Positions 1 through 9,310 of a stretch of DNA of 64,000 nt are shown one piece after another. Made by a program: the position numbers and the translations under genes. Location of the stretch: the NCBI GenBank assembly GCA_021847015.1, contig JAJZVW010000010.1, positions 48,852-112,851 on the forward strand, in the 5' to 3' direction. Position 1 is the stretch's first letter. The number at the start of each line of letters is the position of its first letter. The notes below the pieces were generated by a model that did not search any database, was not told the DNA's origin, and worked only from the letters and a program-made list of their open reading frames with translations. This DNA is from Pseudomonadota bacterium. Lineage in GTDB: Bacteria; Pseudomonadota; Alphaproteobacteria; Rhodospirillales; Magnetospirillaceae.

Positions 1-327
1 CGCGCCGGCCTGGGGCCGGTCGATCTGCTGCGCGCCGCCTTTCCCGGCGGGTCCGTCACCGGCGCCCCCAAGGTCCGCGCCATGGAGATCATCGACGAGC
101 TGGAGCCGGCGGCGCGCGGCCCCTATTGCGGGGCCGTCGGCTGGATCGGTTTCGACGGCGCCATGGATACCTCCATTCTGATCCGCTCGCTGGTCCTTAC
201 CCCCGACACCATCGTTGCCCAGGCGGGCGGCGGCATCGTCGCCGATTCGGTGCCCGAGGCCGAATATGCCGAACTGATGGCCAAGCTCGCCCCGGCGCTG
301 GCCGCCTTGCCCCAGGAGGACGAATGA
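1..327 (+). CDS. pabB: Aminodeoxychorismate synthase component I (PabB), C-terminal fragment
   Basis: The reading frame is open from the left edge, so only the last 108 residues are present. They carry the chorismate-binding enzyme signature FPGGSVTGAPKVRAMEII and the later block YCGAVGWIGFDGAMDTSILIR, both typical of the anthranilate/aminodeoxychorismate synthase family. The family converts chorismate to aminodeoxychorismate (folate) or anthranilate (tryptophan). The folate role is preferred because the stop codon overlaps the start of a pabC-like gene in an ATGA arrangement, so the two are translationally coupled. The N-terminal part, and any fused amidotransferase domain, lie outside the window. 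Confidence 0.88.
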   Translation, partial: RAGLGPVDLLRAAFPGGSVTGAPKVRAMEIIDELEPAARGPYCGAVGWIGFDGAMDTSILIRSLVLTPDTIVAQAGGGIVADSVPEAEYAELMAKLAPALAALPQEDE

Positions 328-1127
328 CGGTTTGGCTGAACGGTGCGCTTGCCGGCGCCGAGGCGCGGATCGACCCCGCCGACCGCGGCTTCACCCTGGG
401 CGATGGGGTGTTCGAGACCATCCGCGTGCAAGGCGGCGTGCCCCGCCATCTCGGCCGCCATCTGGAGCGCCTGCGCGCGGGTACGGAGCGGCTCGGCTTC
501 AGGGTGGGCTACGACGATGCCGCGCTGGCGGACGGCATGCTGGCGCTGCTGGCGGCCGAGGGGCTGACGGATGCGGCGTTGCGTCTGACGGTGACCCGCG
601 GCCCCGCCCCGCGCGGCCTGTTGCCCCCGGCCCATCCCACACCCACCGTGCTGATGGGCGCGGCGCCGCTGCCGGCGCTTCCGGCCGAATTGCGCGCCGT
701 CATCGCCGCCGTCACGCGGCGCAACGAACACTCGCCGCTCGCGCGGATCAAGGCTTTGGGTTACCTCGACAACATCCTGGCGCGGCAGGAGGCGGCGGAG
801 CGTGGCGCCGATGACGCCATCCTCTTGAACACCGCCGGGCGGGTGGCCGAGACCACCATCGCCAACCTGTTCGTGCGCCTCGGCGATACGGTGGCGACCC
901 CGCCGGTCGAGGAGGGCGCGCTGCCCGGCATCGCGCGGGGGCGGGTTCTGGCGGCATTGGGCGTTGCCGAGCGGCCGCTGGCGGCGGCGGATCTGGCGGC
1001 GGCGGACGAGATCGTGCTGACCAACAGTCTTGGACTCCGCGCCGTCGTCGTCCTCGATGGGGAAACGGTGGGCGCGGGCGCGGCCGGGCCGCTGTATGGG
1101 GCATTGACGAAAGTGTTCGAGGAGTAA
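324..1127 (+). CDS. pabC: Aminodeoxychorismate lyase, class IV PLP aminotransferase fold (PabC)
   Basis: 267 residues. The protein starts MTVWLNG and continues with DRGFTLGDGVFETIRV, the standard opening of class IV aminotransferases (PabC, IlvE, D-amino acid transaminase). A lysine in ARIKALGYLDN fits the PLP-binding site, and the phosphate-binding stretch ETTIANLF is present. PabC eliminates pyruvate from aminodeoxychorismate to give p-aminobenzoate for folate. The ATG overlaps the pabB stop codon by four bases, which fixes the start and supports this role over branched-chain or D-amino-acid transamination; those remain possible from sequence alone. Confidence 0.85.
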   Translation: MTVWLNGALAGAEARIDPADRGFTLGDGVFETIRVQGGVPRHLGRHLERLRAGTERLGFRVGYDDAALADGMLALLAAEGLTDAALRLTVTRGPAPRGLLPPAHPTPTVLMGAAPLPALPAELRAVIAAVTRRNEHSPLARIKALGYLDNILARQEAAERGADDAILLNTAGRVAETTIANLFVRLGDTVATPPVEEGALPGIARGRVLAALGVAERPLAAADLAAADEIVLTNSLGLRAVVVLDGETVGAGAAGPLYGALTKVFEE

Positions 1128-1135
1128 AAAAGCTT

Positions 1136-1217
1136 TGTCGTTCCGAGGGAGCTTTAGCGACGAGGAACCTTTCACGCACGGTGGGTGAAAGGTCCCTCGG
1201 CTTCGCTCGGGACGACA
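1136..1217. repeat. Dispersed imperfect palindromic repeat, copy 1
   Basis: A stem-forming element just after pabC. The outer ends TGTCGTTCCGAGGGAGC and GCTCGGGACGACA are near-complementary, and the middle contains the inverted pair CCTTTCAC/GTGAAAGG. It resembles the copies at 52189-52272 and 57665-57751. It may act as a transcript-end hairpin for pabBC. Confidence 0.7.
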
Positions 1218-1343
1218 GACATTCCACCCGAAAGTCCAGCCACACGGGTAGCCCATCCTTGCCTTCCTTTGGTCACACCGATCAGGCCCATCGGTTGGGT
1301 AGATTGGGTCCGAGAGCAGAGAGACAGGGAAAGGAGGTCGGAT

Positions 1344-1508
1344 ATGGTTGGACTGATCTTCGAAGACGTGCGCCGGATCGTGCTGGGTCTGTTGTTCGTG
1401 GTCGCTTTCGGGTGGGTCGCCGCCCTTGTCCTGCCCGGGGAGCACCAGGGCGAGGCGCGGTGGCAACAAATGGCTTCGGCCGGCGACGTGATCGCACCGC
1501 AGCCTTGA
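1344..1508 (+). CDS. Small single-pass membrane protein, unknown function
   Basis: 54 residues. The ATG at 1344 follows a strong ribosome-binding site (AAAGGAGG, about 6 bases upstream), which is the main evidence that this short gene is real. After MVGLIFEDVRR there is one hydrophobic segment (about residues 12-30, IVLGLLFVVAFGWVAALVL), then a short polar tail. No family was recognised. It stands alone between pabC and the convergent hyp operon. The start could not be placed earlier without losing the ribosome-binding site. Confidence 0.5.
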   Translation: MVGLIFEDVRRIVLGLLFVVAFGWVAALVLPGEHQGEARWQQMASAGDVIAPQP

Positions 1509-1557
1509 CGGGGGGGTCCTGGGGGTGCCGGTTTGGCGCTCCCAGGGCTCGTTGGCA

Positions 1558-2607
1558 TCAGCAAATCCGCGGCAATTGCTCGCCCGCCAGCCAATCCACC
1601 ACCCGCGTGCCCCCCATCGTGGTTTCCATCTGGACGAAATGGTGGTCATCGGCCCGGCAATGGCCGATCAGGGCGGTGTTGCGCCCCAGCGGATGGCTCC
1701 GCATCGCGTCCAGCAGCGGCCCGGCATCCTCGGGCGCACAGATACAAATCAGCTTGCCCTCGTTGGCGACGTAGAGCGGGTCCAAACCCAACAGTTCACA
1801 CGCTCCTCGGACCTGGGGTGATACCGGTATGGCTGCCTCGGTCAGCGCCATGCCCACCCCCGATTGGGCGGCGATCTCGTTCAGCGTCGCCGCCAGTCCG
1901 CCCCGTGTGGGGTCCCGCAGGGTGCGGATGCCCGGAACGGCCGCGACCATGTCCGCCACCAGGGTATGCAGCGCCGCCGAATCGGAGACCAGATCGGTCT
2001 CGAACGCCAATCCCTCGCGCCGGCTCATCACCGCCATGCCGTGGTCGCCGATGGTGCCTGAGACCAGGACGGCATCGCCCGGCCGCGCCCTGTCCCCCGA
2101 AATGTCCACCCCGGGCGGCACCATGCCGATGCCGGCGGTGGTGATGAAGACGCCGTCGCCCTTGCCCTTTTCCACCACCTTGGTGTCGCCGGTGACCACC
2201 GGCACGCCGGCCTCCTTCGAGGCGCGGGCCATGGATTCGACGATGCGGCTGAGATCGGCGAGCGGGAAGCCTTCCTCAAGGATGAAGCCGGCCGAAAGCG
2301 ACAACGGGCGGGCGCCGGCCATGGCGACGTCGTTGATGGTGCCGTGCACGGCCAGGCTGCCGATGTCCCCGCCGGGAAAGAACAGGGGGCTGATGACATA
2401 GCCGTCGGTGGTCATCACCATGCGGCCGCCCGGCACGTCGAAGGCCGCCTGGTCGTTGCCCCGGCGCAAGGGTTCGTTGTCGAGGGCGGCGACGAACATC
2501 TCCGAGATCAACTGGGCCATGACCCGTCCGCCGCCGCCGTGGCTGAGGTCGATGCGGCCGTGGGCGATGTCCAGCGGGCGGGGGTGGGCGCGGCGCGGCA
2601 AGGTCAT
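1558..2607 (-). CDS. hypE: Hydrogenase maturation protein HypE (thiocarbamate dehydratase)
   Basis: 349 residues, the usual length. HypE receives a carbamoyl group from HypF on its C-terminal cysteine and dehydrates it with ATP to the thiocyanate that becomes the CN ligands of the [NiFe] active site. Visible features are the N-terminal HGRIDLSHGGGGRVM block, the AIR-synthase/PurM-type core (VTGDTKVVEKGKGDG, LRDPTRGGLAATLNEIA) and the C-terminal PRIC with the acceptor Cys as last residue. The start ATG overlaps the hypD stop codon by four bases. It is the last gene of the hypABFCDE operon. Confidence 0.97.
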   Translation of the reverse strand: MTLPRRAHPRPLDIAHGRIDLSHGGGGRVMAQLISEMFVAALDNEPLRRGNDQAAFDVPGGRMVMTTDGYVISPLFFPGGDIGSLAVHGTINDVAMAGARPLSLSAGFILEEGFPLADLSRIVESMARASKEAGVPVVTGDTKVVEKGKGDGVFITTAGIGMVPPGVDISGDRARPGDAVLVSGTIGDHGMAVMSRREGLAFETDLVSDSAALHTLVADMVAAVPGIRTLRDPTRGGLAATLNEIAAQSGVGMALTEAAIPVSPQVRGACELLGLDPLYVANEGKLICICAPEDAGPLLDAMRSHPLGRNTALIGHCRADDHHFVQMETTMGGTRVVDWLAGEQLPRIC

Positions 2608-3746
2608 GGGCGGCGCTCCTTTCCGGCGGTGCGGAACCGCCCATAGGTCCAATGGGCGGCGCAGGCGCCTTCGGCCGAGACCATGCACGAGCCCATGGGG
2701 TTGTCGGGGGTGCAGGCCGTGCCGAACAGCTTGCACTCGGCGGGGCGTTTGACGCCCCGCAGGATGGCCCCGCATTCGCACGCCTTGTTGTCGGCCACCG
2801 GCTGGTCGGGGACGTCCCAGCGGCGCTCGGCGTCCCAGGGGGCGAAAGCGTCGCGGATGGCAAGGGCCGAGCGGGGCAGCAGCCCCAGGCCGCGCCACTC
2901 GAAGGTGTCGCGCAGGCGGAACACCTCCGCCATCAGCGCCTGGGCTTTGGCATTGCCCTCGCGGGTGACGGCGCGGATGAACTCGTTTTCGACCGCGTGG
3001 CGGCCGTCGTTGATCTGGCGCATCAGCATCAAGATGGCCTGCATCACGTCCAGGGGCTCGAAGCCGGCGATCGCCACCGGCTTGCGGTAGCCATCGGCGA
3101 AGGGTTCGTAGGGCCGCGAGCCGATGACCGTGGACACGTGCGCGGGACCGATGAAGCCGTCGAGCCTGACGCCGTTTTCGCTCCCGGCCTCGGGGCTGTC
3201 GAGGATGGCGGCGATGGCCGGGGGCGTCAGCACGTGGTTGCAGAACACCGAAAAATTGCCGAGACCCTGCGCCTGCGCCTGTTTCAGCGCGACGGCGGTG
3301 GGGGGCGTGGTGGTCTCGAAACCGATGGCGAAGAAGACGATTTGCCGCTCGGGATGCCGCCGGGCCAGCGCGAGGGCGTCCATGGTGGACTGGACCATGC
3401 GCACGTCGCAGCCTTCGGCCTTGGCCTTCAGCAGCGATATCCGCCCCGATGCGGGGATGCGCATCATGTCGCCATAGGTGCACAGCGTCACGCCGTCCTG
3501 GCGGGCCAGCCAGATGGCGGCGTCGATGCGGGCGATGGGCAGCACGCAGACGGGGCATCCCGGCCCGTGGATCATGCGCACGTTGGGCGGCAGCAGGTCT
3601 TCCAGGCCGTAGCGGCTGATGGCGTGGGTGTGGCCGCCGCAGAATTCCATCAGGCGGTAGGAGCGCGCCGGGTCGGCCTCGGCGGCGATGGCCCGGGCCA
3701 GCCCCTTGGCAAGGGCGCCGTCGCGGAATTCGTCGATGTATTTCAT
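2604..3746 (-). CDS. hypD: Hydrogenase maturation protein HypD
   Basis: 380 residues. HypD is an Fe-S scaffold that, with HypC, assembles the Fe(CN)2CO unit. Conserved elements are MEFCGGHTHAISRYG, HGPGCPVCVLP, FFAIGFETTTPPTA and the cysteine-rich C-terminus (CECGAILRG, ACTPDNPMGSCMVS, GACAAHW) that binds the [4Fe-4S] cluster. The start is fixed by the four-base overlap with hypC. Nothing is missing compared with the family. Confidence 0.97.
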   Translation of the reverse strand: MKYIDEFRDGALAKGLARAIAAEADPARSYRLMEFCGGHTHAISRYGLEDLLPPNVRMIHGPGCPVCVLPIARIDAAIWLARQDGVTLCTYGDMMRIPASGRISLLKAKAEGCDVRMVQSTMDALALARRHPERQIVFFAIGFETTTPPTAVALKQAQAQGLGNFSVFCNHVLTPPAIAAILDSPEAGSENGVRLDGFIGPAHVSTVIGSRPYEPFADGYRKPVAIAGFEPLDVMQAILMLMRQINDGRHAVENEFIRAVTREGNAKAQALMAEVFRLRDTFEWRGLGLLPRSALAIRDAFAPWDAERRWDVPDQPVADNKACECGAILRGVKRPAECKLFGTACTPDNPMGSCMVSAEGACAAHWTYGRFRTAGKERRP

Positions 3747-3976
3747 GCCGGCCCCGCCGCCGTGACGCCCAGTTCGGCGAACAGCGCCAGGGTCTTTTCC
3801 GCCTCGGCGGGGTCGAGCCTGGTGAGCGCGTAGCCGACATGGACGATGACGTAATCTCCCGGCGCGACGTCGGACACGAGGGCGAGCGAAATCGTCTGGC
3901 GCACGCCGCCGATCTCCACCTTGGCCATGTCGTCCGGCAACACCTCGGTCACAAGGGCAGGCAGCGCGAGACACAT
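3743..3976 (-). CDS. hypC: Hydrogenase maturation chaperone HypC
   Basis: 77 residues, beginning MCLALP; the cysteine after the initiator Met is the invariant iron-carrying residue of the HypC/HupF family. HypC shuttles the Fe(CN)2CO unit between HypD and the hydrogenase large-subunit precursor. It overlaps hypD by four bases and starts 18 bases after the short hypF. Confidence 0.95.
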   Translation of the reverse strand: MCLALPALVTEVLPDDMAKVEIGGVRQTISLALVSDVAPGDYVIVHVGYALTRLDPAEAEKTLALFAELGVTAAGPA

Positions 3977-3994
3977 CCCGGTTTTTCCCTTCCG

Positions 3995-5062
3995 TCAGCT
4001 CCGGGCGGCGATCCATGCCTGGCCCAAGGACAATCCGGCATCGCCGGGCGACAGGCGGCGGGCCGTCAGCGGCGTCAGGCCCAGCGCCCGCAAGCGCTCT
4101 GCCAGATCGGCGGTCAGCACCCGGTTGAGGAAGCAACCGCCACCAAGCGCCACCACCCGGATGCCCGTTTCCTCGGCCGCCCGTGACGTCCATTCGGCAA
4201 GGGCGGCCGCCAATGTCCCATGGAAAAGGTTCGCACCCCGCACGGCATCGCCGCAAGCCCCCAAGCGTTCCAACAGGGGCAGGAAATCGAGCACGCCGTC
4301 ATCCAAGTGCCAACCGTCTTCCATGACCTCCGGCGCCGAGACCAAGGCTTCGAGCGCCATCGGCGCCTGACCCTCGAACTCGGCCACGGGATGAATGCCC
4401 AGCAGGCCGCAGGCGGCGTCGAACAGCCGCCCGGCCGAGGAGGTGGGCGGACAATTGACGTCCCGGTCGAGCACCTGGGCCAAACGGGCGGCGGCGGGAA
4501 TGGCGGCGAAGCGGGTGGCGATCTCCCGGCCGCGCCCCAGGCGGTGGAGGGCGGCCGCGCCCATGCGCCACGGTTCGCGCGCGGCCACGTCGCCGCCGGG
4601 CTGGGCGAGCAGGGCGAAGTGCCCCAGCCGCCGCCACGAGGTGCCGTCCACGGCCAGAAGCTCGCCCCCCCAGGATTGGCGGCCCGGCCCCAGGCCGAAG
4701 CCGTCCAGCGCGACGGCCAGCACAGGCGCGTCGTGGCCGTGCTCGGCGGCGATGGCGGCGGCGTGGGCGACGTGGTGCTGCACCGGCACGGCCGGCACGT
4801 CAAGCCCCTGGGCGAACCGGGTGGAGTGGAAATCGGGGTGGAGGTCGTGGGCGGCGCGGCTCGGCCGGACGCCCGCCTCCCTCACCAGGGCATCGACCGA
4901 CGCCTCGAAGGCGGCGATGGCCTCCGGGGTGGACAGGTCGCCGTGGACGACCGAGATCAACGCCTCGTCTCCGCGGGTGACGCAGACCGTGTTCTTGAGG
5001 AACGCCCCGAGTGCCAGCACCGGCGGCACCGCGCAAGGCAGGCGCAGGGTGTGGGCGATCAT
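3995..5062 (-). CDS. hypF: Short HypF: carbamoyltransferase (Kae1-like) domain only
   Basis: 355 residues, against about 750 for full HypF. It matches only the C-terminal half: [18 protein letters not shown] near the start, the metal-site region [13 protein letters not shown] and [16 protein letters not shown], the glycine-rich [19 protein letters not shown], and [12 protein letters not shown]. The acylphosphatase, zinc-finger and YrdC domains that make carbamoyl-adenylate are absent and are not found in other frames, because the ATG overlaps the hypB stop by four bases. Truncated HypF proteins are known (HypF1 of Ralstonia is the case I recall). Either this form works with a YrdC-like partner encoded elsewhere, or a second full-length hypF exists in the genome. 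Confidence 0.88.
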   Translation of the reverse strand: MIAHTLRLPCAVPPVLALGAFLKNTVCVTRGDEALISVVHGDLSTPEAIAAFEASVDALVREAGVRPSRAAHDLHPDFHSTRFAQGLDVPAVPVQHHVAHAAAIAAEHGHDAPVLAVALDGFGLGPGRQSWGGELLAVDGTSWRRLGHFALLAQPGGDVAAREPWRMGAAALHRLGRGREIATRFAAIPAAARLAQVLDRDVNCPPTSSAGRLFDAACGLLGIHPVAEFEGQAPMALEALVSAPEVMEDGWHLDDGVLDFLPLLERLGACGDAVRGANLFHGTLAAALAEWTSRAAEETGIRVVALGGGCFLNRVLTADLAERLRALGLTPLTARRLSPGDAGLSLGQAWIAARS

Positions 5063-5874
5063 CCCGAGGAGTCCATGGTGGCGCGGACCGCCGCCAGCTT
5101 GGCCTCCAGTGATTCGGCGCGGTGCGCCAGGGTGTGGCGGCGGCGCTCGGCGATCCACTCCAGCCACGGGTCCAGACCGTCCCCGGTGCGGGCCGACAGC
5201 ATCAGCACGGTGATGGAGGGATTGACCCTTCGGGCATGGGCGACGCAGGCGTCCACGTCGAAATCCAGATGCGGCAGCAGGTCGGTCTTGTTGAGGACCA
5301 TCAGGCTGGCCGCCTGGAACATGTGGGGGTATTTGAGCGGCTTGTCCTCGCCCTCGGTCACCGACAGGATCGCCACCTTGGCCGCCTCGCCCAGGTCGAA
5401 GGCGGCGGGGCAGACCAGATTGCCGACGTTCTCGATGAACAGGACCGAATCCTCTTCCGGCCGCAGACGGGCCAGGGCGGACTCGATCATGTGGGCGTCG
5501 AGGTGGCAGCCCTTGCCGGTATTGATCTGGAACGCCGGCGCCCCGGTGGCGCGGATGCGCTCGGCGTCGAAGCTGGTCTGCTGGTCGCCCTCGATCACCG
5601 CCACCGGCATCCGCGCCTTCAGCGCCTCGACGGTGCGGCAGAGCAGGGTGGTCTTTCCCGAGCCGGGGCTGGAGACAAGGTTGAGCGCCAGGATGCCCCG
5701 CTCGGCGAAAACGGCCCGGTTGCGCGCGGCGTGGCCGTCGTTGTGGGCGAGGATGTCCCGCTCGACCTGGATCATGCGGGACGAGCCATGATCGTGGTGG
5801 TCATCATGATGGTCGTGACCGTGGTCGTGACCGGGATGGTGATGGGGCGTGTCGCAGCCGCAGACCGTGCACAT
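5059..5874 (-). CDS. hypB: Hydrogenase nickel-insertion GTPase HypB
   Basis: 271 residues. The N-terminus has the MCTVCGC nickel-binding motif followed by a His/Asp-rich stretch (residues about 10-30, repeated [10 protein letters not shown]) typical of nickel-storing HypB. The G domain shows Walker [12 protein letters not shown], the metal-site region [37 protein letters not shown] and the NKTD specificity motif. HypB drives GTP-dependent Ni delivery with HypA. The start codon shares one base with the hypA stop (TGATG). Confidence 0.97.
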   Translation of the reverse strand: MCTVCGCDTPHHHPGHDHGHDHHDDHHDHGSSRMIQVERDILAHNDGHAARNRAVFAERGILALNLVSSPGSGKTTLLCRTVEALKARMPVAVIEGDQQTSFDAERIRATGAPAFQINTGKGCHLDAHMIESALARLRPEEDSVLFIENVGNLVCPAAFDLGEAAKVAILSVTEGEDKPLKYPHMFQAASLMVLNKTDLLPHLDFDVDACVAHARRVNPSITVLMLSARTGDGLDPWLEWIAERRRHTLAHRAESLEAKLAAVRATMDSSG

Positions 5875-6218
5875 CACTCCACCTCCATTTCCTTGACGCG
5901 CATCTCCTCGCCGCCGGTGATGACCAGCCTGGCGCCGCCGCAGCGGGGGCAGGGGGCCAATCGGTCGGCCAGCGGCACGGTGTCGCCGCAATCCAGGCAA
6001 TGGGCTTGTCCCGGCGCCCGCACGATTTTCATCTCGGCCCCGGACGTGAGCGGGCTGCGCCCGGCCACCGCACCGAAGCAGAACAGGATCGATTCGGGAT
6101 CGACGTGGGACAGCTCGCCGATCTCCAGGCGGACCAGCTTGACTCTGGAAAAGCCGTGGCGCGCAGCCTCGCCTTCGAGGATGCGGACGACGCTTTCGGT
6201 CAGGGACATCTCGTGCAT
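5874..6218 (-). CDS. hypA: Hydrogenase nickel-incorporation protein HypA
   Basis: 114 residues beginning [11 protein letters not shown]; the MHE N-terminus is the nickel site, which decides the start at 6218 rather than further upstream. Two CxxC pairs (HCLDC and PCPRC) form the structural zinc site. It is the first gene of the operon. No hydrogenase structural genes adjoin; those in this window lie 26 kb away on the other strand. Confidence 0.96.
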   Translation of the reverse strand: MHEMSLTESVVRILEGEAARHGFSRVKLVRLEIGELSHVDPESILFCFGAVAGRSPLTSGAEMKIVRAPGQAHCLDCGDTVPLADRLAPCPRCGGARLVITGGEEMRVKEMEVE

Positions 6219-6306
6219 GGACCGGCCAGTCTCCGCCACCCAGGGGGATACTACACCACCGGCGGCGGTCTCCGCACGCGATCTTCCCGCGATGCGACGG
6301 TGTCCG

Positions 6307-8973
6307 TCAGGCGGCGGCCTTCGCCTGCGTCTTTCCGTCGAGGGTCGGCTTGGCCGGGCGCTTCGGCGGCAGGGTCGAGATCATCGACGTGACCAGGGCG
6401 GCGAGGAAGGGCATGGATTGAACCACCAGCACCGTCGACCACAGGCGCACGTCGGGGTCGTAGTAGTTGCGGTAATCGCCCTTCAGCAGGATCGGCACGA
6501 ACAGCACCGCCGCCGCCGCGATCCAGTGCAGCAGCATCAGCGTCGCTTCTTCCGAGGCCATCAGGATGCCCTGGGTGAAGGCGGCCTTGTCGGCCATCTT
6601 GGGCGTGCGCATGAAGGGCGTGGACTTGGTGAAGATGCCCTGCCACATGGCCCAGGCGATGGCGTAGGTCAGGCCCATGCCGGCCACCGCCGACAGCATG
6701 CGCTGGCGGAAATTGCACCGCACGCGCGTGGTGTAGAGGAAGACGTGGTGGACGATCTTGGCGACGAACACGCCCACCGTCGGCAGGGTGAAGAAGGCCA
6801 GCGGCGTGGCGAAGAACCGGGGCGCGAGCACCATGCCGGCCGACCAGAACAGGCTGGTGACGCAGAACAGCAGGTAGAAGGCGTCGGCGAACCACGGCAG
6901 CCAGCCGGAAACGAAATGGTATTTCTGGCCGGCGGTCAGGCCCGTGTCCCTGAAGGGCACCAGCGAGCGCCAGTGGGCTTTGAGGATTTGCACCGCCCCG
7001 TAGGCCCAGCGGAAGCGCTGCTTCTTGTAGGCCATGAAGCTGTCCGGGACGAGGCCGTGGCCCATGCGCTCCTGGATATAGACGGATTCATAGCCCTCTT
7101 TCAGCAGGCGCAGGCCCAGTTCCGCGTCCTCGACGATGCACCATTCCGCCCAGTGGCCGCTCCGCTCCAGCGCCTCCTTGCGGATCAGCGTCATGGTGCC
7201 GTGCTGGATGATGGCGTTGGCCTCGTTGCGGAAGACCATGCCGATGTCGAAGAACCCGGCGTATTCCCAGTTGATCATCTCCTTGAACAGGTCGTTTTCC
7301 CACTCGCGGTGGTCCTGGGGCGCCTGGACGTGGCCGACCTTGGGGTCTTCGAAATAGGGGACCAGGGACCGCAGCCAGTTGCGATTGACCTGGTAATCGG
7401 AATCGACGACGCCGACGATCTCGGCGTCGGCGGCCGTCCGGGTGAGGGCGAAATTAAGCGCGCCGGCCTTGGCGCCGGGCCATTTGCCGAGGCTGAAGAA
7501 CTTCACCTTGTCGCCCAGCGTGTCGCAATACTCCTTCACCGGCTCCCACACCTTCGGGTTCTTGGTGTTGTTATCGATCACCAGGATCTCGAAATTGGGG
7601 TAGTCGAGCGCCATCAGGCTGTCGATGGTAAGCTTTACCATCTCCGGCGGCTCGTTGTAGCAGGGCAGGTGCAGCGACACCTTGGGGAAGCGGCCGATGG
7701 CTTCGGGCGGCATCGGCTTGAACGCCCGCTTTAGCCGGCCCGACCAGGTCAGCTCGGTCAGTTCGATGCCGGAAATCAGCACCACGAACAGCAGCAGCAA
7801 TTGCGCGGGCAGCAGCACGCCCACCATCAGCTCGGTGGTCGGCGCCAAGTCGCGGATCACCGGCGTGGACATGGTCCAGATCACCAGGGTGGCGGCGAAC
7901 TGCACCAGCACTGCGAAAAAGATCTTGCCGGGCAGGCGCAGATCCTTCCATCGGGCGAGGAACCACGCCACCGGCAGGAGCGCGATGATGGTGGCGGCGG
8001 CGGCCTGGAACGGCCATTCCTCGAACTCGATCACGGGGCCGATCCAGTTGAACTTGGGCTGGCGGTCGGCGGTCCAGATGCCCCAGTGCTTTTCCACCGG
8101 GTCGTTGTCGAGCTTGATCTTCCAGGGCTGGTCAAAGGCTTCGACGATGTTGTAGTCGATGTTGTGCTCGGCCGCGTAGTTCACGAACCGGCGCAGGAAC
8201 AGCGCCTGGTTGACCAGCGACGGCTCGGCTTCACCGAAGCTCTTGCCCGCCGACGGCCAACCCACTTCGCCGACGAAGATGTGCTTGTCGGGGAAGGCCC
8301 GCTGCACGGCGTCGTACTTCTCGACGAAGAAGTCCATCGCCCGGCCCACCGGCAGCCGTTCCCAATAGGGCAGGATGTGGACGGTGATAAAATCGACCTC
8401 CGACGCCAACTCGGGATAGGACAGCCAGACGTGCCAGGGTTCGGCGGTGGTCACCTGCACCCGCGCCGGCACCGCCGCCTTGACGCGGCGGATGTAGCGG
8501 ATGAGTTCAGGCACGGTGACGCGCCCCGTCAGGACGGATTCGTTGCCGACGATGACCCGCCTGACCCCGGGGTTGTCGCGGGCGACCCGGATCAGCCTTT
8601 CGATCTCGACTTCGTTCTTGGCCAGGCGCTGGTCCACCCAGGCGCCCGGTATGGCCTCGATCCCGTATTTGGCCGCCAGTTCCGGAACCTGGTCCAGGCC
8701 CTCCATCTCGGAATAGGTGCGCACCGCGTTCACCTTGCCGGCCAGCAGGGCGAGGTCGGAATCCAGGGATTCGCGGGTGGGCAGCTTCTCGTCGGCCAGC
8801 AGCGGATTGTCACGGACGGCGATGGGATCGTCGGTGGCCCGGTAGGGGCTGAACGACACGCTCTCGATGGTACCCGTCCAGGGCAGGCCCGAGCGCGGGC
8901 GGTTGACCGTGGCCCAGAATCCGAGGTTGCCGAGGACGATCAGGACCAGAACCACGAAGCCGGAAAGACGCAT
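6307..8973 (-). CDS. Membrane beta-glucan synthase-like protein: GH17-like domain fused to GT2 glycosyltransferase
   Basis: 888 residues, NdvB-like. An N-terminal transmembrane segment (about 4-24) precedes a GH17 glucanase-type domain (about 35-330) with both expected acids, in VGNESVLTG and VGEVGWPSAGKS. Membrane segments around 350-440 lead into a processive GT2 domain (about 465-760) with LPCYNEPPEM, the DxD-like VVDSDYQ, EDAELGLRLL and the QRFRW (QxxRW) motif, then further membrane segments. Such fusions make cyclic or branched beta-1,3/1,6-glucans, the GH17 part probably acting as a transglycosylase. Start 8973 is chosen because MRLSGFVV begins directly at the signal anchor. It ends 88 bases before hypA, on the same strand. 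The exact product is inferred. Confidence 0.8.
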   Translation of the reverse strand: MRLSGFVVLVLIVLGNLGFWATVNRPRSGLPWTGTIESVSFSPYRATDDPIAVRDNPLLADEKLPTRESLDSDLALLAGKVNAVRTYSEMEGLDQVPELAAKYGIEAIPGAWVDQRLAKNEVEIERLIRVARDNPGVRRVIVGNESVLTGRVTVPELIRYIRRVKAAVPARVQVTTAEPWHVWLSYPELASEVDFITVHILPYWERLPVGRAMDFFVEKYDAVQRAFPDKHIFVGEVGWPSAGKSFGEAEPSLVNQALFLRRFVNYAAEHNIDYNIVEAFDQPWKIKLDNDPVEKHWGIWTADRQPKFNWIGPVIEFEEWPFQAAAATIIALLPVAWFLARWKDLRLPGKIFFAVLVQFAATLVIWTMSTPVIRDLAPTTELMVGVLLPAQLLLLFVVLISGIELTELTWSGRLKRAFKPMPPEAIGRFPKVSLHLPCYNEPPEMVKLTIDSLMALDYPNFEILVIDNNTKNPKVWEPVKEYCDTLGDKVKFFSLGKWPGAKAGALNFALTRTAADAEIVGVVDSDYQVNRNWLRSLVPYFEDPKVGHVQAPQDHREWENDLFKEMINWEYAGFFDIGMVFRNEANAIIQHGTMTLIRKEALERSGHWAEWCIVEDAELGLRLLKEGYESVYIQERMGHGLVPDSFMAYKKQRFRWAYGAVQILKAHWRSLVPFRDTGLTAGQKYHFVSGWLPWFADAFYLLFCVTSLFWSAGMVLAPRFFATPLAFFTLPTVGVFVAKIVHHVFLYTTRVRCNFRQRMLSAVAGMGLTYAIAWAMWQGIFTKSTPFMRTPKMADKAAFTQGILMASEEATLMLLHWIAAAAVLFVPILLKGDYRNYYDPDVRLWSTVLVVQSMPFLAALVTSMISTLPPKRPAKPTLDGKTQAKAAA

Positions 8974-9310
8974 GGACGATGGAAGCCCGTTGTCAGTTGG
9001 TGGAGGGGACGGGAGAGAGAGCCCCGGCCCCGCGTTCCGTCGGCACCCCGCTGGCGGTTCGCCCTTTGAACCGGCCGTCGATGAGGGATCTGCCGGCGGC
9101 ATTCCCAAGGCGCATGTGCTCGCCTGGCCGTGCCGCGGCGGACGGCCCGGACATTAGCCAAAAAGGCCGGGGCTGTCCAGGATGGCAAGGGGAAGCGGGG
9201 GCGGAAGGTCATCCCGTTGCCCCTTTCGCCATCGTTCCGGCTGGCGGCGGGTTGCCTTGGCAGAACGCGGACTCCTCGGCGGGGAGTCCGCATTGCCTTC
9301 CCTGGGGAGG
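8974..9310. other. Intergenic region upstream of the glucan synthase-like gene
   Basis: 337 bases with no convincing gene. It should carry the promoter of the leftward glucan synthase-like gene and the transcript end of the leftward AhpD-like gene (see the hairpin at 9267-9291). No further clear motif was seen. Confidence 0.5.
9267..9291 (-). terminator. Stem-loop downstream of the AhpD-like gene
   Basis: Perfect 9-bp arms GCGGACTCC / GGAGTCCGC with a 7-base loop, 19 bases past the stop codon at 9311 on the minus strand. The trailing T-run is weak, so termination may be only partial. Confidence 0.45.

Noticed and set aside
123..1649. 508-codon minus-strand frame across pabC
   Set aside because: No recognisable protein features; it overlaps pabBC and an intergenic repeat.
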